Below are positions 27,315 to 35,432 of a stretch of DNA of 64,000 nucleotides, in pieces (the stretch's first letter is position 1; each line of letters starts with the position of its first letter). The stretch lies in assembly GCF_947077775.1 (NCBI RefSeq), contig NZ_CAMTTE010000001.1:1702501-1766500 (forward strand), written 5' to 3'. The stretch is from Salinibacter pepae (GTDB lineage Bacteria; Bacteroidota; Rhodothermia; Rhodothermales; Salinibacteraceae). Both the position numbers and the translations under genes were made by a program. The notes beneath the pieces are model-generated. The model did no database searches. It was given only the letters and a program-made list of their open reading frames with translations, and had not been told where the DNA came from.

Positions 27315-30125
27315 TCAGCGGCGGGCGGGAGCGCCATTTTCCTCCTGCCGCTCCACCTGCTCCAGGAACGGCACGCCGTCTTGAATCCACGCCGGGCCCT
27401 CCTCGCCCTTCAAGTAGTGGCCGAACCACTCGAGCACCCGGTTCCGGTAGTCCACCGTGTTTTTCTCCTGGCGGCTGATGCCGTGATTCTCGCCGTCATA
27501 CACCAGGAAGGCGAGCTCCTTGTCCGCCCGGCGGGCGGCGTTGTAGAACTCCACGCCCTGGTTGAACTCCACGGCGCCGTCGTCGGTGCCGAAGGCCATG
27601 AGGAAGGGCGTGTTGAGCGATTCGATGTGGTGGAGGGGCGAGTTTGCCACGTAGGCGTCCATGTCCTCCCACGGCGGCACGCCCATCCGGCCCTGGCTGA
27701 TCTCAAAGATGCGGGCGTCGGTGGCGCCGCTCCGCCAGTAGATGGAGTTGTACATCGAGACCATGTTGGTGAGCGGGGCCCCCGCCACCGCCGTCGCGAA
27801 GATGTCGGTCTGGGTGGCGGTAAACGTGGTCTGGTAGCCGCCCCAGGAGTGCCCCACCAGTCCGATCCGCGAGGGGTCCACGGCGGCCGCTTCGGCCGCG
27901 GCCTTCACGCCCGGCACGATGGCGTCGACCGCCGAGTTGCCCGGGTCGCGCGGGCGGTACGTGATGTCGGGCTGAAAGACGATGTAGCCCTCCTGCGTGA
28001 ACGTGGTGGTGTTGTACGGGTGCTCGCGGGTGGGCACCACGTAGCTGCGGGCCTCCGGCGAGCGGGTCTCGTAGATGTAGGTAATCATCGGGTAGGTCTT
28101 CTCCGGGTCGTAGTCCGCCGGGTAGAAGAGCGCGCCCTGCAGCTTCTGGCCGTTCGCGCTGCGGAAGGCGACGAGATCGGAGCGGCCCCAGGCGTAGTCG
28201 TTCTGGAACGGGTTGGTGTTCGTGACCTGGCGGGCGTCGGCGAGCCGGGGCCCGGCCCGAAAATAGTCGGGCGAGTCCTCAAAGTCCTCGACGCGGTAGG
28301 CGTAGACATCAGCGGAGTCGGCCTTCGTGAGGCCGGTTACCCTCTTCGGTTTCCATACGCGGCGCTCCGGGGTGCCCGTGAGGACGGACGCCCGGGCGTA
28401 GCCGTGCTCCTCCGTCCACTCGTCGTAGAGGTCCCAGTAAATTGGCTCGTTGCGCGGGATCACGTCGGGCTCGCCCGGCGCCTCGTCCGTCAGGTCGACG
28501 TAGCGGTGCCGCACCGAGTCGGGCCGGCCCGTGGTGAGGCGCTCCGTGGACGAGCCATCCGGCGCGATCCGCCACACGTCGTACTCGCTGTAGACGAGCA
28601 CCGACCGGTCGCCCGCCGTCCAGCCGGCGATGCCGAAGGGCGGCTTCTGCTCCACGGTGTGGTCGTCGTCCACGTCCACGACGGGCACAGGCACATCCGC
28701 AGTGATCGTATTGGTGGTCTCCTGCTGGAGGTCGTAGGCGTGATACTGATCGTTCTTGAGCCAGAGCAGGTAGCGGCCGTTCGCGCTCGGGCCTTCGAAG
28801 AACTGCACCTTCTCGGCCACCCGCTCGCGCTCGCCCGTCGCCACGTCGATCGCGTAGAGGTCGTGGTAGACGGGGCCGAACATGCGCTCCTCGCGGTAGG
28901 GCGTCTGGTCGAGGCCCACGGCCCGGGCGCCGCCGTGGAGCACCTGCACGTCTTCCGTGAGATCGGTGCCGAGGCGCGTCCAGCGGGCGTCGCCGCCGCG
29001 GCCGAGGTGCCACGCGGTGAGGGAATTGTCTTCTCGATCCTGCTCGGCCTGCACCTCCTGGCGCGGGATGATCTCGACATCGCTCGTGTGCCACACCTTC
29101 ACGCCGGCGGGGCCGTAGTCCTCCAGGGAATCGGCGGCCGCGGAGTCGGCCGGGGCCGCGTCCGGCGTGACGGCCTCCCGCTTCTGGACGCCAAAGAAGA
29201 GGCGCTCGCGCTCGGTGGCCCACTCCGGTGTGCGGTGGTCCACGATGCGGAGCGAGTCGGGGAAGGAGGCCGTGTCCGCTGGGTCAAACTCGCGCTGCTC
29301 GGGCGCGCCGTCGTTCAGGCCGGTCCAGGCCAGCACCACGTGGGTCTCGTGCTGCCAGTCGTCGTCCTCGCGGGCCCGGAGCGCGGCGAGGTCGTCCTCG
29401 GCCGGGCGCCAGGAGAGGCCGGTGTAGTCGCCCGGCGTGGAGGCGAGGGTCTGGAGCCGTCCGGTGGCCGCGTCGTAGAGGCGCACGCCGTTTCCAGTCT
29501 CGGTCCGGCCGTCGATGGTGAGGGCGAGGTGCGGGGCCTCGTGCTGCCACGCCATGTCGGCCACGTTGCCGAAGCTGGTGTACGATTCGGCCTGCAGGTC
29601 GCGGACCAGCAGGTCGGCCCCGCGCAGGTCGTCCGGCGCCTCCTGCGGCGGGTAGCGGCGCATGGCGAGGTAGCGCCCGCCGTCGCTGAAGGCAAAGCCC
29701 GACACCGCGGGCACGACGGTCGTGTCGCCGGTCGCCAGATTCAGCAGGCCCAGCCTGCGGCGGACGGGCTGTTCTTGTTTCCGGCGCTTCTTGCGCTGCT
29801 CCTCCGACATCCCAATCGAATACGCGAGCCACTGCCCGTCGGCCGAGAAGGCGGGGCTGCGCCCGAAGGCGACGGTGCGCGTGGTGTCGCGCCGGGTGTG
29901 GTGGATGCGCAGCTCGTGATTGCCGTTCACGCGGCGGATGGGGGTCGCCATCCAGGTGCCCTCGGGCGAAAGGGAGCCGCCGCCCAGGCGCTCCCACTGC
30001 CCGTAGTCGGCTTCATCGAGCGTGGCGTCGGCCGGCTGGGCCCGGCCCGGCCCGGAGGCGATCGTGAGCAGAAGGGCGAACAGAACGGCGAGGGAAGGGC
30101 GCAGGACTCCAAGACGAGACATCAT
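27315..30125 (-). CDS. Secreted S9-family (prolyl oligopeptidase-type) peptidase
   Basis: The 936-residue protein has a signal peptide ending near GRAQ (about residue 30), a long beta-propeller-like region (about 40-650) and a C-terminal alpha/beta hydrolase domain. The triad is visible: Ser in LVGHSWGGYQTTF near 758, Asp in AFGTDDGAVEFNQ near 845 and His in ENHGISRQEK near 882. Family members cleave short peptides or remove dipeptides in the periplasm, and such genes are abundant in Bacteroidota. ATG pairs at 30125 and 30122 both fit. The gene stands alone; its terminator on the minus strand is not obvious. Confidence 0.9.
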   Translation of the reverse strand: MMSRLGVLRPSLAVLFALLLTIASGPGRAQPADATLDEADYGQWERLGGGSLSPEGTWMATPIRRVNGNHELRIHHTRRDTTRTVAFGRSPAFSADGQWLAYSIGMSEEQRKKRRKQEQPVRRRLGLLNLATGDTTVVPAVSGFAFSDGGRYLAMRRYPPQEAPDDLRGADLLVRDLQAESYTSFGNVADMAWQHEAPHLALTIDGRTETGNGVRLYDAATGRLQTLASTPGDYTGLSWRPAEDDLAALRAREDDDWQHETHVVLAWTGLNDGAPEQREFDPADTASFPDSLRIVDHRTPEWATERERLFFGVQKREAVTPDAAPADSAAADSLEDYGPAGVKVWHTSDVEIIPRQEVQAEQDREDNSLTAWHLGRGGDARWTRLGTDLTEDVQVLHGGARAVGLDQTPYREERMFGPVYHDLYAIDVATGERERVAEKVQFFEGPSANGRYLLWLKNDQYHAYDLQQETTNTITADVPVPVVDVDDDHTVEQKPPFGIAGWTAGDRSVLVYSEYDVWRIAPDGSSTERLTTGRPDSVRHRYVDLTDEAPGEPDVIPRNEPIYWDLYDEWTEEHGYARASVLTGTPERRVWKPKRVTGLTKADSADVYAYRVEDFEDSPDYFRAGPRLADARQVTNTNPFQNDYAWGRSDLVAFRSANGQKLQGALFYPADYDPEKTYPMITYIYETRSPEARSYVVPTREHPYNTTTFTQEGYIVFQPDITYRPRDPGNSAVDAIVPGVKAAAEAAAVDPSRIGLVGHSWGGYQTTFTATQTDIFATAVAGAPLTNMVSMYNSIYWRSGATDARIFEISQGRMGVPPWEDMDAYVANSPLHHIESLNTPFLMAFGTDDGAVEFNQGVEFYNAARRADKELAFLVYDGENHGISRQEKNTVDYRNRVLEWFGHYLKGEEGPAWIQDGVPFLEQVERQEENGAPARR

Positions 30126-30284
30126 CGGGCGGCGGATCGATGGGCAGACGCGAGCAGTCGTCGATTGAAGCGAGGGGGCGGGCGAGACTGTTCCCGGCAC
30201 TCAGGACCGGAAGACGGGCGTGCAGCCCTCGTTGTTACAGGGACGCGTGGAGCATGTCGTTGCGGACGAGAAAGCGGCCGTTGA

Positions 30285-30306
30285 GGGGGACGGGGACGGG
30301 GACGGG
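30285..30306 (+). repeat. GGGGAC hexamer repeat, possible G-quadruplex
   Basis: Three GGGGAC units (30286-30303) plus a final GGG form four G-tracts separated by AC. This matches the canonical intramolecular G-quadruplex pattern. It lies about 160 bp upstream of the S9 peptidase start, on the strand opposite to that gene's coding strand. Confidence 0.6.
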
Positions 30307-30367
30307 CCGGGCGTCCGCTAGTATATACGTGAGCACCGTGAAGAGCATAGCGCGGCCCTCATTGCGT

Positions 30368-31510
30368 TCAGTCGGATCGCAGAGCGTGGAGGAGTGCCAT
30401 TCCCGTTTCAGTCACCCGTCGAGACGAGAGGGCGGTACTCACGAGCACCACGACGCCGTGGCCGGTGTCCCGGTCGAGCGCCACGAGACTCCGGAAGCCC
30501 CCGGTGCCGCCGTTGTGCCAGAGCACGGCGTGCCCCTCGCGGGTCGATTGGTGCCAGCCGAGGCCGACGCGAGTGCTCTCGCGGTCGGTGGGAGCGTGAA
30601 CCGTGGTCGCCCGCCGCATCGCCCGGTGTAGCGCCGGCGTCGTATCCGGACCCACCGTGAGGGCGCGACGGTGCGCCCGGAGGTAGGCCAGGAGGTCGGC
30701 GGCGGTGGAGCGCAGGGCCCCGGCCCCGGCCAGCGCGTCGAAGTGCCAGGGCGAGGTGGGGGCCCCGGCGCGGGTGTGGCCCTGCGCAAAGCGCGACTGC
30801 TGGGCATCCGTGAGATGGACGCGCGTATCGGAAAGGCCCAGCGGGGCGGCGATGCGCTGGCGGACGAGCGCCGCGTAGGGGGTGTCTGCCTGGCGGGCGA
30901 GCAGGTGGCCGAGCAGCCCCATCCCGAGGTTCGAGTACTCATACGTTGTGCCCGGCGCCCGCGGGAGGACGTAGCCGTCGAGAAAGGCGTAGAGCGCGCT
31001 GTCGCCGTAGGCGGCATACGGATCCCGCGGACGGGCCGTCGCGCCCAGGTTCGCCGGCAGGCGGGGCAGGCCGGAGCGGTGCGTGGCGAGGTGCTCCAGT
31101 GTCACGGTCGTCGAATCGGCCGGGCCGATGGTCACCGAGTCCGGCAAAAGCGTCGTCACCGGCGTCGACCGCTCCACCTCGCCCCGCTCAATGGCATCGG
31201 CCAGGAGCAGTCCGGTAACCGTCTTGGTGATGGAGCCAATCTCGAAGAGGGTCCGGGCCGTCGGGATCTGCCCGGTGGAGTCGACGGCCCCGAACGCGTG
31301 GACGGCCGTCGTGTCCCCACGCAACAGCCCGATCACCGCCCCCCCTGGATGATTCGCCACGAGGGCCTGCCCGATCGAGTCGACGGCCGGCGCCGGCTGC
31401 CCGCATGCAACCTGGGAGCTCTTCCCCACGAGGACCAGTCCCAGTACGGTCGCGCACAGACCGCACACCACAGCACGACCCGTGCTCAGAAGGATGCGTG
31501 CGCGAGGCAT
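30368..31510 (-). CDS. Serine beta-lactamase-family hydrolase (class C/penicillin-binding type)
   Basis: This 380-residue protein has an N-terminal hydrophobic signal or anchor and a class C-like serine hydrolase domain. The catalytic SxxK motif is in FEIGSITKTVTG (Ser93, Lys96), the YxN motif in YEYSNLG (Tyr192, Asn194) and the HxG motif in LWHNGGTGG near 335. Such proteins include beta-lactamases, D-aminopeptidases and esterases. Nothing shows antibiotic resistance, and a peptidoglycan peptidase or esterase role is equally possible. It starts 2 bp after the stop of the upstream PH-like gene and is clearly co-transcribed with it. Confidence 0.87.
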   Translation of the reverse strand: MPRARILLSTGRAVVCGLCATVLGLVLVGKSSQVACGQPAPAVDSIGQALVANHPGGAVIGLLRGDTTAVHAFGAVDSTGQIPTARTLFEIGSITKTVTGLLLADAIERGEVERSTPVTTLLPDSVTIGPADSTTVTLEHLATHRSGLPRLPANLGATARPRDPYAAYGDSALYAFLDGYVLPRAPGTTYEYSNLGMGLLGHLLARQADTPYAALVRQRIAAPLGLSDTRVHLTDAQQSRFAQGHTRAGAPTSPWHFDALAGAGALRSTAADLLAYLRAHRRALTVGPDTTPALHRAMRRATTVHAPTDRESTRVGLGWHQSTREGHAVLWHNGGTGGFRSLVALDRDTGHGVVVLVSTALSSRRVTETGMALLHALRSD

Positions 31511-31512
31511 GG

Positions 31513-31950
31513 CTACCGGGCGGTTACTTCTTCCAAGGCCTGCTTCAGGGCCTCGGGCTCGTCCGTTCCGATGCGGAGCTGTTCCTGCCCGCGGATCGTC
31601 ACCTCCACGGCCCGCAGCCCAGACACGTTGTAGAGCCAGCCGTGGGGCGTGTAGCGGATGCCCCAGCCGTAGAGCGCCGAATTCCGGACAACCTCTACGC
31701 TGATGATGTCGTCGAGCGCAAAGCGCCGGGTCCAGAATCCGGGGCCGAAGTAAAACATTAACTCTCGATCGGTCACCTGCACCGTCAGGCTGGAAAACAG
31801 GATCGCAAGGACGCCGACCCCACCGAGCATCATGTAGGCGAACAGCCCGAGTTCTCCGTCCTCCACCATGAAGGCGTAGTAAATGAGAGGCAGGGCGGCA
31901 ATCGTAACGCCGCCCGTCACGTAGCCAACCTGCGTGTGCCTGTACTGCAT
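31513..31950 (-). CDS. Small membrane protein with PH-like C-terminal domain
   Basis: The 145-residue product has two membrane helices (about residues 9-28 and 36-54). A soluble beta-rich domain follows, with VQVTDRELMFYFGPGFWTRRFALDD and the repeated hydrophobic pattern of bacterial PH-like domains; its end reads LRIGTDEPEALKQALEEV, the helix that closes such folds. The function is unknown; a membrane-associated accessory to the serine hydrolase encoded 2 bp downstream is plausible from operon structure. A solo MITE-end-like sequence lies just upstream of its start. Confidence 0.75.
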   Translation of the reverse strand: MQYRHTQVGYVTGGVTIAALPLIYYAFMVEDGELGLFAYMMLGGVGVLAILFSSLTVQVTDRELMFYFGPGFWTRRFALDDIISVEVVRNSALYGWGIRYTPHGWLYNVSGLRAVEVTIRGQEQLRIGTDEPEALKQALEEVTAR

Positions 31951-31954
31951 CGTG

Positions 31955-31976
31955 TTGAGAGGCTCTGTTTGGCGGA
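31955..31976. repeat. Solitary MITE-end-like sequence
   Basis: TTGAGAGGCTCTGTTTGGCGGA resembles the left ends of the MITE copies at 14538 and 23915, with the CTGTTTGGCGGA core identical to the consensus and TTGAGA shared with copy A. No partner end or MITE interior is present nearby, so it may be a remnant or coincidence. Confidence 0.4.
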
Positions 31977-32017
31977 GCAGAATGTTACTGCCGTCCCGGT
32001 CGATGCACGATTTCCTG

Positions 32018-32452
32018 CTACGGTCCCGCCGGCTTTACGAAGTACCCGGCCACCCGCCACGTCCCGTCGTCCTTCTTCAGGTACATGGTTTCGACGGTGT
32101 TCTTCTCCCCGTATATCGATTTGTACTGTGCCACGACGTACTCTCCCTTCGGCGCGTTTGGGATGCCCTTCGTATAGCGGGCCGTTACGAGCGAGCGCGA
32201 GCGCAGACTGTCCAGAGCCATGTGCGCCTGTCGGATCTGAGCGGCCCACTGCTCCGCGGTCGTTTTCGACTTGATCAATGTTGCGCCCTCCTCCCAGGTC
32301 GCTTTGTATTTGTCGGCGTCGAGGAGCGCGAACCACTCCTGCGCCGCCTCCTTGGCGGCTTCTACGGCCTGCTCGTTCGACTGGGCGGCAAGGGGGCGCG
32401 GGACGACGAGAACGAAGGCGAGAAGTCCACCGATGAGAAGTGATGATCGCAT
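32018..32452 (-). CDS. Secreted DUF4019-family protein
   Basis: This 144-residue protein has a signal peptide ending near PLAAQ and a small alpha/beta domain. WFALLDADKYKATWEEGATLIK, WAAQIRQAHMALDSLRSRSL and the final DDGTWRVAGYFVKPAGP are the signatures of DUF4019, a periplasmic family of unknown function. The domain resembles NTF2-like folds. It is 67 bp upstream of the PH-like gene on the same strand; whether they share a transcript is unclear because the MITE-like end lies between them. Confidence 0.82.
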   Translation of the reverse strand: MRSSLLIGGLLAFVLVVPRPLAAQSNEQAVEAAKEAAQEWFALLDADKYKATWEEGATLIKSKTTAEQWAAQIRQAHMALDSLRSRSLVTARYTKGIPNAPKGEYVVAQYKSIYGEKNTVETMYLKKDDGTWRVAGYFVKPAGP

Positions 32453-32525
32453 GGGACTGAGTCGTTGCGAAGAGGAATACGAGAGTCGCCTTGATTCACG
32501 CAAAGGGAAAGCATTCTGCCTGCAG

Positions 32526-33917
32526 CTAGCGCGTTCGCGCCCGGATCCACGCCGAGATGGTCTCCAGAGCTGTCGGCGCCATCGTCGTGTCGATCTGGGC
32601 GTACTCGCTCGGCAGGCCGGTCTCGGCGGGCTGGAAGAGATGATTGAGGCCGTCCAGCACGCGCACCGTCGCGTCGTCGCTCGGGCTGGCCTGGAGGGCC
32701 GCGCGCATCGGGCCGACGTTCTGCCCGGCGGGCACCTGGAGGTCCTTGCTCCCGTAGAGCGCCAGGACGGGCACGTCCACCTGCCGCAGCGTGGGCGCCG
32801 GGTCGTAGCCCACGAAGAACCGGAACCAGGGATCGGTCGCCTGCTCGATCTGGGACCGGACGCGGTCCGCGCCCACCCCCTCGTCCTCGAGCACAGTGCG
32901 GAGGTGCTCGGCGGCCGCGGCCGAGTCGGCCGCCGTGGCCACCCCCTCTAGGGTCCGGCGCTGCACGGCCCGGATCGAGTCGACGGCCCCAGACGGAGCC
33001 CCCTGCGCGGCGGCGATCCGGGCGGTCTGCTCCACCAGAATCTCGTGTCCCGGAACGCTCGGCCCGGCCATCAGCACGAGAAAATCGACCGGCTCGAACC
33101 GGGTGTGGACCATCGGGGCCACCAGGCCGCCCTCGCTCATGCCGACCAGGCCCACGGCACCGGGGTCGACGTCAGAATGACTCCTCAGGAAGCGAACGGC
33201 CGCGGCCGCGTCCCCGGAAAAGTCCTCGGAGGTGGCGCCCTCAAAGGTGCCCTCGGACGCCCCCACGCCGCGCTCGTCGTAGCGGAGCACGGCGATGCCC
33301 TGGCGGGTCAGGTGGTCGGCCAGCACGTGGAACAGCTTGTGGTTGAACACTTCGGAGTTGCGGTCCTGCGGCCCGGAGCCGGAGACGAGCACCACGGCGG
33401 GGTGCGGCCCCTCGCCCTCGGGACGGGTCAGGGTGCCCGCCAGCCTGAGGCCCGCCGCCTCATTCCGAAAGGTCACACTGTCTGCGGCGTACGGGTACGG
33501 CGGCTCGGGATGCTGGGGCCGGGGCGGTGGTCCCGTGTCTGCCTCCGCCGTGGGCGTGAGTGTCAGCGGAAACGATTGTCCCCCCTGCGTCCACTGCCCA
33601 TCGATCTTGGTGTCGCCGTCGGCCAACGCCCCGGTGTAGACGCCACCGATGCGGTCAACCGCGAGCGTCACGCTATCGCCCACTACGGCCACGTCGGACA
33701 CCGGAATCCCGGTCGCGCCCTGATCGGGGCTGTCCATCGTGGCGGTCAGCCCGTCTTCGCCCGGCTCGATGTGGAAGACGATTCGTAGCTCCGTCCCTCC
33801 AACCTTCAAAGGCCCCGACCACGCCCCCACAACGGCCTCCTGCGCGGCGGCCGTCGTGAGGCCGAAAAGCGCGAGACCAAGTCCGAGAAAGAGTGCGATG
33901 CGATCCCCGTCCGGCAT
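32526..33917 (-). CDS. Secreted alpha/beta-fold hydrolase (S9-like/esterase)
   Basis: The 463-residue product has a signal peptide (ending near TAAAQ), an N-terminal beta-rich domain (about 28-125, with GAWSGPLKVGGTELRIVFHI) and an alpha/beta hydrolase domain. It shows GSGPQDRN near 185, the nucleophile elbow GLVGMSEGGLVAP near 262, an Asp in LALYGSKDLQVP and the late His in LDGLNHLFQPAE. The two-domain layout is common in Bacteroidota esterases or acyl hydrolases of unknown substrate. The ATG at 33917 gives a normal signal peptide. Confidence 0.85.
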   Translation of the reverse strand: MPDGDRIALFLGLGLALFGLTTAAAQEAVVGAWSGPLKVGGTELRIVFHIEPGEDGLTATMDSPDQGATGIPVSDVAVVGDSVTLAVDRIGGVYTGALADGDTKIDGQWTQGGQSFPLTLTPTAEADTGPPPRPQHPEPPYPYAADSVTFRNEAAGLRLAGTLTRPEGEGPHPAVVLVSGSGPQDRNSEVFNHKLFHVLADHLTRQGIAVLRYDERGVGASEGTFEGATSEDFSGDAAAAVRFLRSHSDVDPGAVGLVGMSEGGLVAPMVHTRFEPVDFLVLMAGPSVPGHEILVEQTARIAAAQGAPSGAVDSIRAVQRRTLEGVATAADSAAAAEHLRTVLEDEGVGADRVRSQIEQATDPWFRFFVGYDPAPTLRQVDVPVLALYGSKDLQVPAGQNVGPMRAALQASPSDDATVRVLDGLNHLFQPAETGLPSEYAQIDTTMAPTALETISAWIRARTR

Positions 33918-34241
33918 GCGTTCAGAAGCGGATTGTGGCAGAATGATGCGAAACGAACCAGGTTTGCCCCCACCTCCGCGTGCCTGCCCACCCTCCCTAC
34001 CCCCCGTTTGTCCATTCTCGCACTCGCCCCCGTCCTCATTCTCCTTGGACAGATCGGCCCTCCAGAGTGTGGAAGACCCGCCGGCAGAGGACTCACCTGA
34101 ATGATACAGCCATCCTCTCGACGAGATGGCCCGCTCACCAACGATGACGACCGCTCACAAATTTCCCGGCGGTCTCGTTGCAACGACACACCGGATCCGT
34201 CCGTCTGTCCGGCACCCTCTGCCCTCCGAATTCCAGGGCCC
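33918..34241. other. Non-coding stretch, 324 bp
   Basis: No convincing gene is visible; open frames here are short and basic. It separates the hydrolase gene (start 33917) from the 3' end of the membrane protein gene at 34242 and should hold the hydrolase promoter. Confidence 0.45.
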
Positions 34242-34793
34242 CTAAATGCCACTTGGCTGAATGTACCCGCACCCGTCGACACGTCGATGAGGATCCTGCG
34301 GGCCGCGGTCGGTATCACCATCCCGCGCACTATCGGGAACAACGATGTCGACGCAGTTCTGCATGGCAGTGACCCAGCACTCCTCGTAGACGGAACAGTA
34401 GCAAAGCGTAATGTCGAGATTGCCAACCCATATAGAATTGGACAAGGCTCGGGTCGAATCCCTGATGGCAAACACTTCGATTTCGGAGTCCGGCGAGGGG
34501 ACCCGCTGATTGAGCAATGAGGTGGATACGCTCCCCTGAATGTCGAGACGCTCCATCATTGCTCTCCATCCAGCGACGTGCTCCCCGTTGTGTTCGACCG
34601 CTGCGGCTCGTACCCGGGCGGGACCAATTCCGCTATTCTCGACGATCACTTTGACCGAATCCCCACTTAGGCTCGGCGCCACCGATGCGCGCGGCCAGAC
34701 CGACGCGCGTTGCTCCTGGCGTTCGAGGGAGGTTTCGTAGATCGACACGAACAGCCCGCAGAGGCTGAGCAGCACGGCCGCGAGCCCAATCAT
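34242..34793 (-). CDS. Membrane-anchored hypothetical protein
   Basis: This 183-residue protein has one N-terminal membrane helix (MIGLAAVLLSLCGLFVSIYE). A short charged linker (SLERQEQRASVWPR) and a beta-rich domain follow, with VKVIVENSGIGPARVRAAAV and an unusual Cys group, ITLCYCSVYEECW, near residue 133. I recognise the general architecture (helix, ASVWP segment, NSGIGPA) from widespread uncharacterised proteins but no function. Its codon use looks less GC-extreme than its neighbours, and it borders a repeat-bearing non-coding region, so recent acquisition is possible. Confidence 0.7.
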   Translation of the reverse strand: MIGLAAVLLSLCGLFVSIYETSLERQEQRASVWPRASVAPSLSGDSVKVIVENSGIGPARVRAAAVEHNGEHVAGWRAMMERLDIQGSVSTSLLNQRVPSPDSEIEVFAIRDSTRALSNSIWVGNLDITLCYCSVYEECWVTAMQNCVDIVVPDSARDGDTDRGPQDPHRRVDGCGYIQPSGI

Positions 34794-35075
34794 CGTCTGC
34801 GGTTCCGACAGCTACTCCCCGAAGGACTGGGGATCGGCGCGGGACGATTGAGGTGTATCGGGGACATCGACCTCTTCCGGCTCCATGACACGCTTGACAT
34901 CGGCTCGCGCGAATCAGCGTTCGATTCTCGTGGGGAAGAATCTAACGTGCGTGCCATATACACGAAAATTACCGCCCACCCGTATGTCCTCCACAAGTCC
35001 CATTCTCCCACGCCGGGCATACCGTTCGTTTTCTATCCCCCGCTTTTGGCCATCAATGTACACTTTCAACCGGTC

Positions 35076-35101
35076 TCTTGTGGATCGCTCTTGTGGATCG
35101 C
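35076..35101. repeat. Perfect 13-bp tandem repeat
   Basis: TCTTGTGGATCGC occurs twice back to back (35076-35088 and 35089-35101). Each copy contains TGTGGATCG, which differs from an inverted DnaA box at two positions; this is probably coincidental. Confidence 0.7.
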
Positions 35102-35256
35102 AGGAATGGAGCGGTTTCTGTTCGACAAGCGAGAAGAGCCCCAATTTCCCCGCCAAAGTCCTTCTTTGAAGAGAGACGTTCATTTTTGCCTAGATGCAAA
35201 AACGAACCAAAAAGATCACGGCTGCGATGACTCGGACTGACATCGGCTCCCACTTC

Positions 35257-35310
35257 GCTAAAATCATCGAAACTCGCTCGCAGGCTCGCTCAGACACCGA
35301 TGATTTTGGC
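35257..35310. repeat. Inverted repeat upstream of the two-component genes
   Basis: GCTAAAATCATCG (35257-35269) and CGATGATTTTGGC (35298-35310) pair at 12 of 13 positions around a 28-nt spacer that repeats CTCGCT. It lies about 125 bp upstream of the kinase start and could be an operator or RNA hairpin. Confidence 0.45.
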
Positions 35311-35432
35311 CGCTTCGTGATCGCCTCTGTCCGGGCGTCCGACTCATCGAGGCCGGGAGAAACGCCTCCAGGAGGACGGCGCTGAGGCCAGGATCTGCGT
35401 GATCATCCCAAAAGGACCGGCTGGTTTTGCAA

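Larger units (their letters stand above)
34794..35432. other. Repeat-bearing non-coding region before the LytS gene
   Basis: These 640 bases look less GC-rich than the surroundings and contain no recognisable gene. They include a perfect 13-bp tandem duplication (35076-35101) and an inverted repeat (35257-35310), and hold the promoter of the lytS-lytR pair. It may be a decayed gene or an old insertion. Confidence 0.45.

Noticed and set aside
27309..30284. Long plus-strand open frame opposite the S9 peptidase
   Set aside because: The translation is dominated by Val/Gly/Arg and has no domain; it mirrors the peptidase gene with its full catalytic triad.
34441..34465. tRNA T-arm-like sequence GGGTCGAATCCC
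   Set aside because: It lacks one T of the invariant TTC loop, lies inside a convincing coding sequence, and no acceptor or anticodon arms can be built around it.
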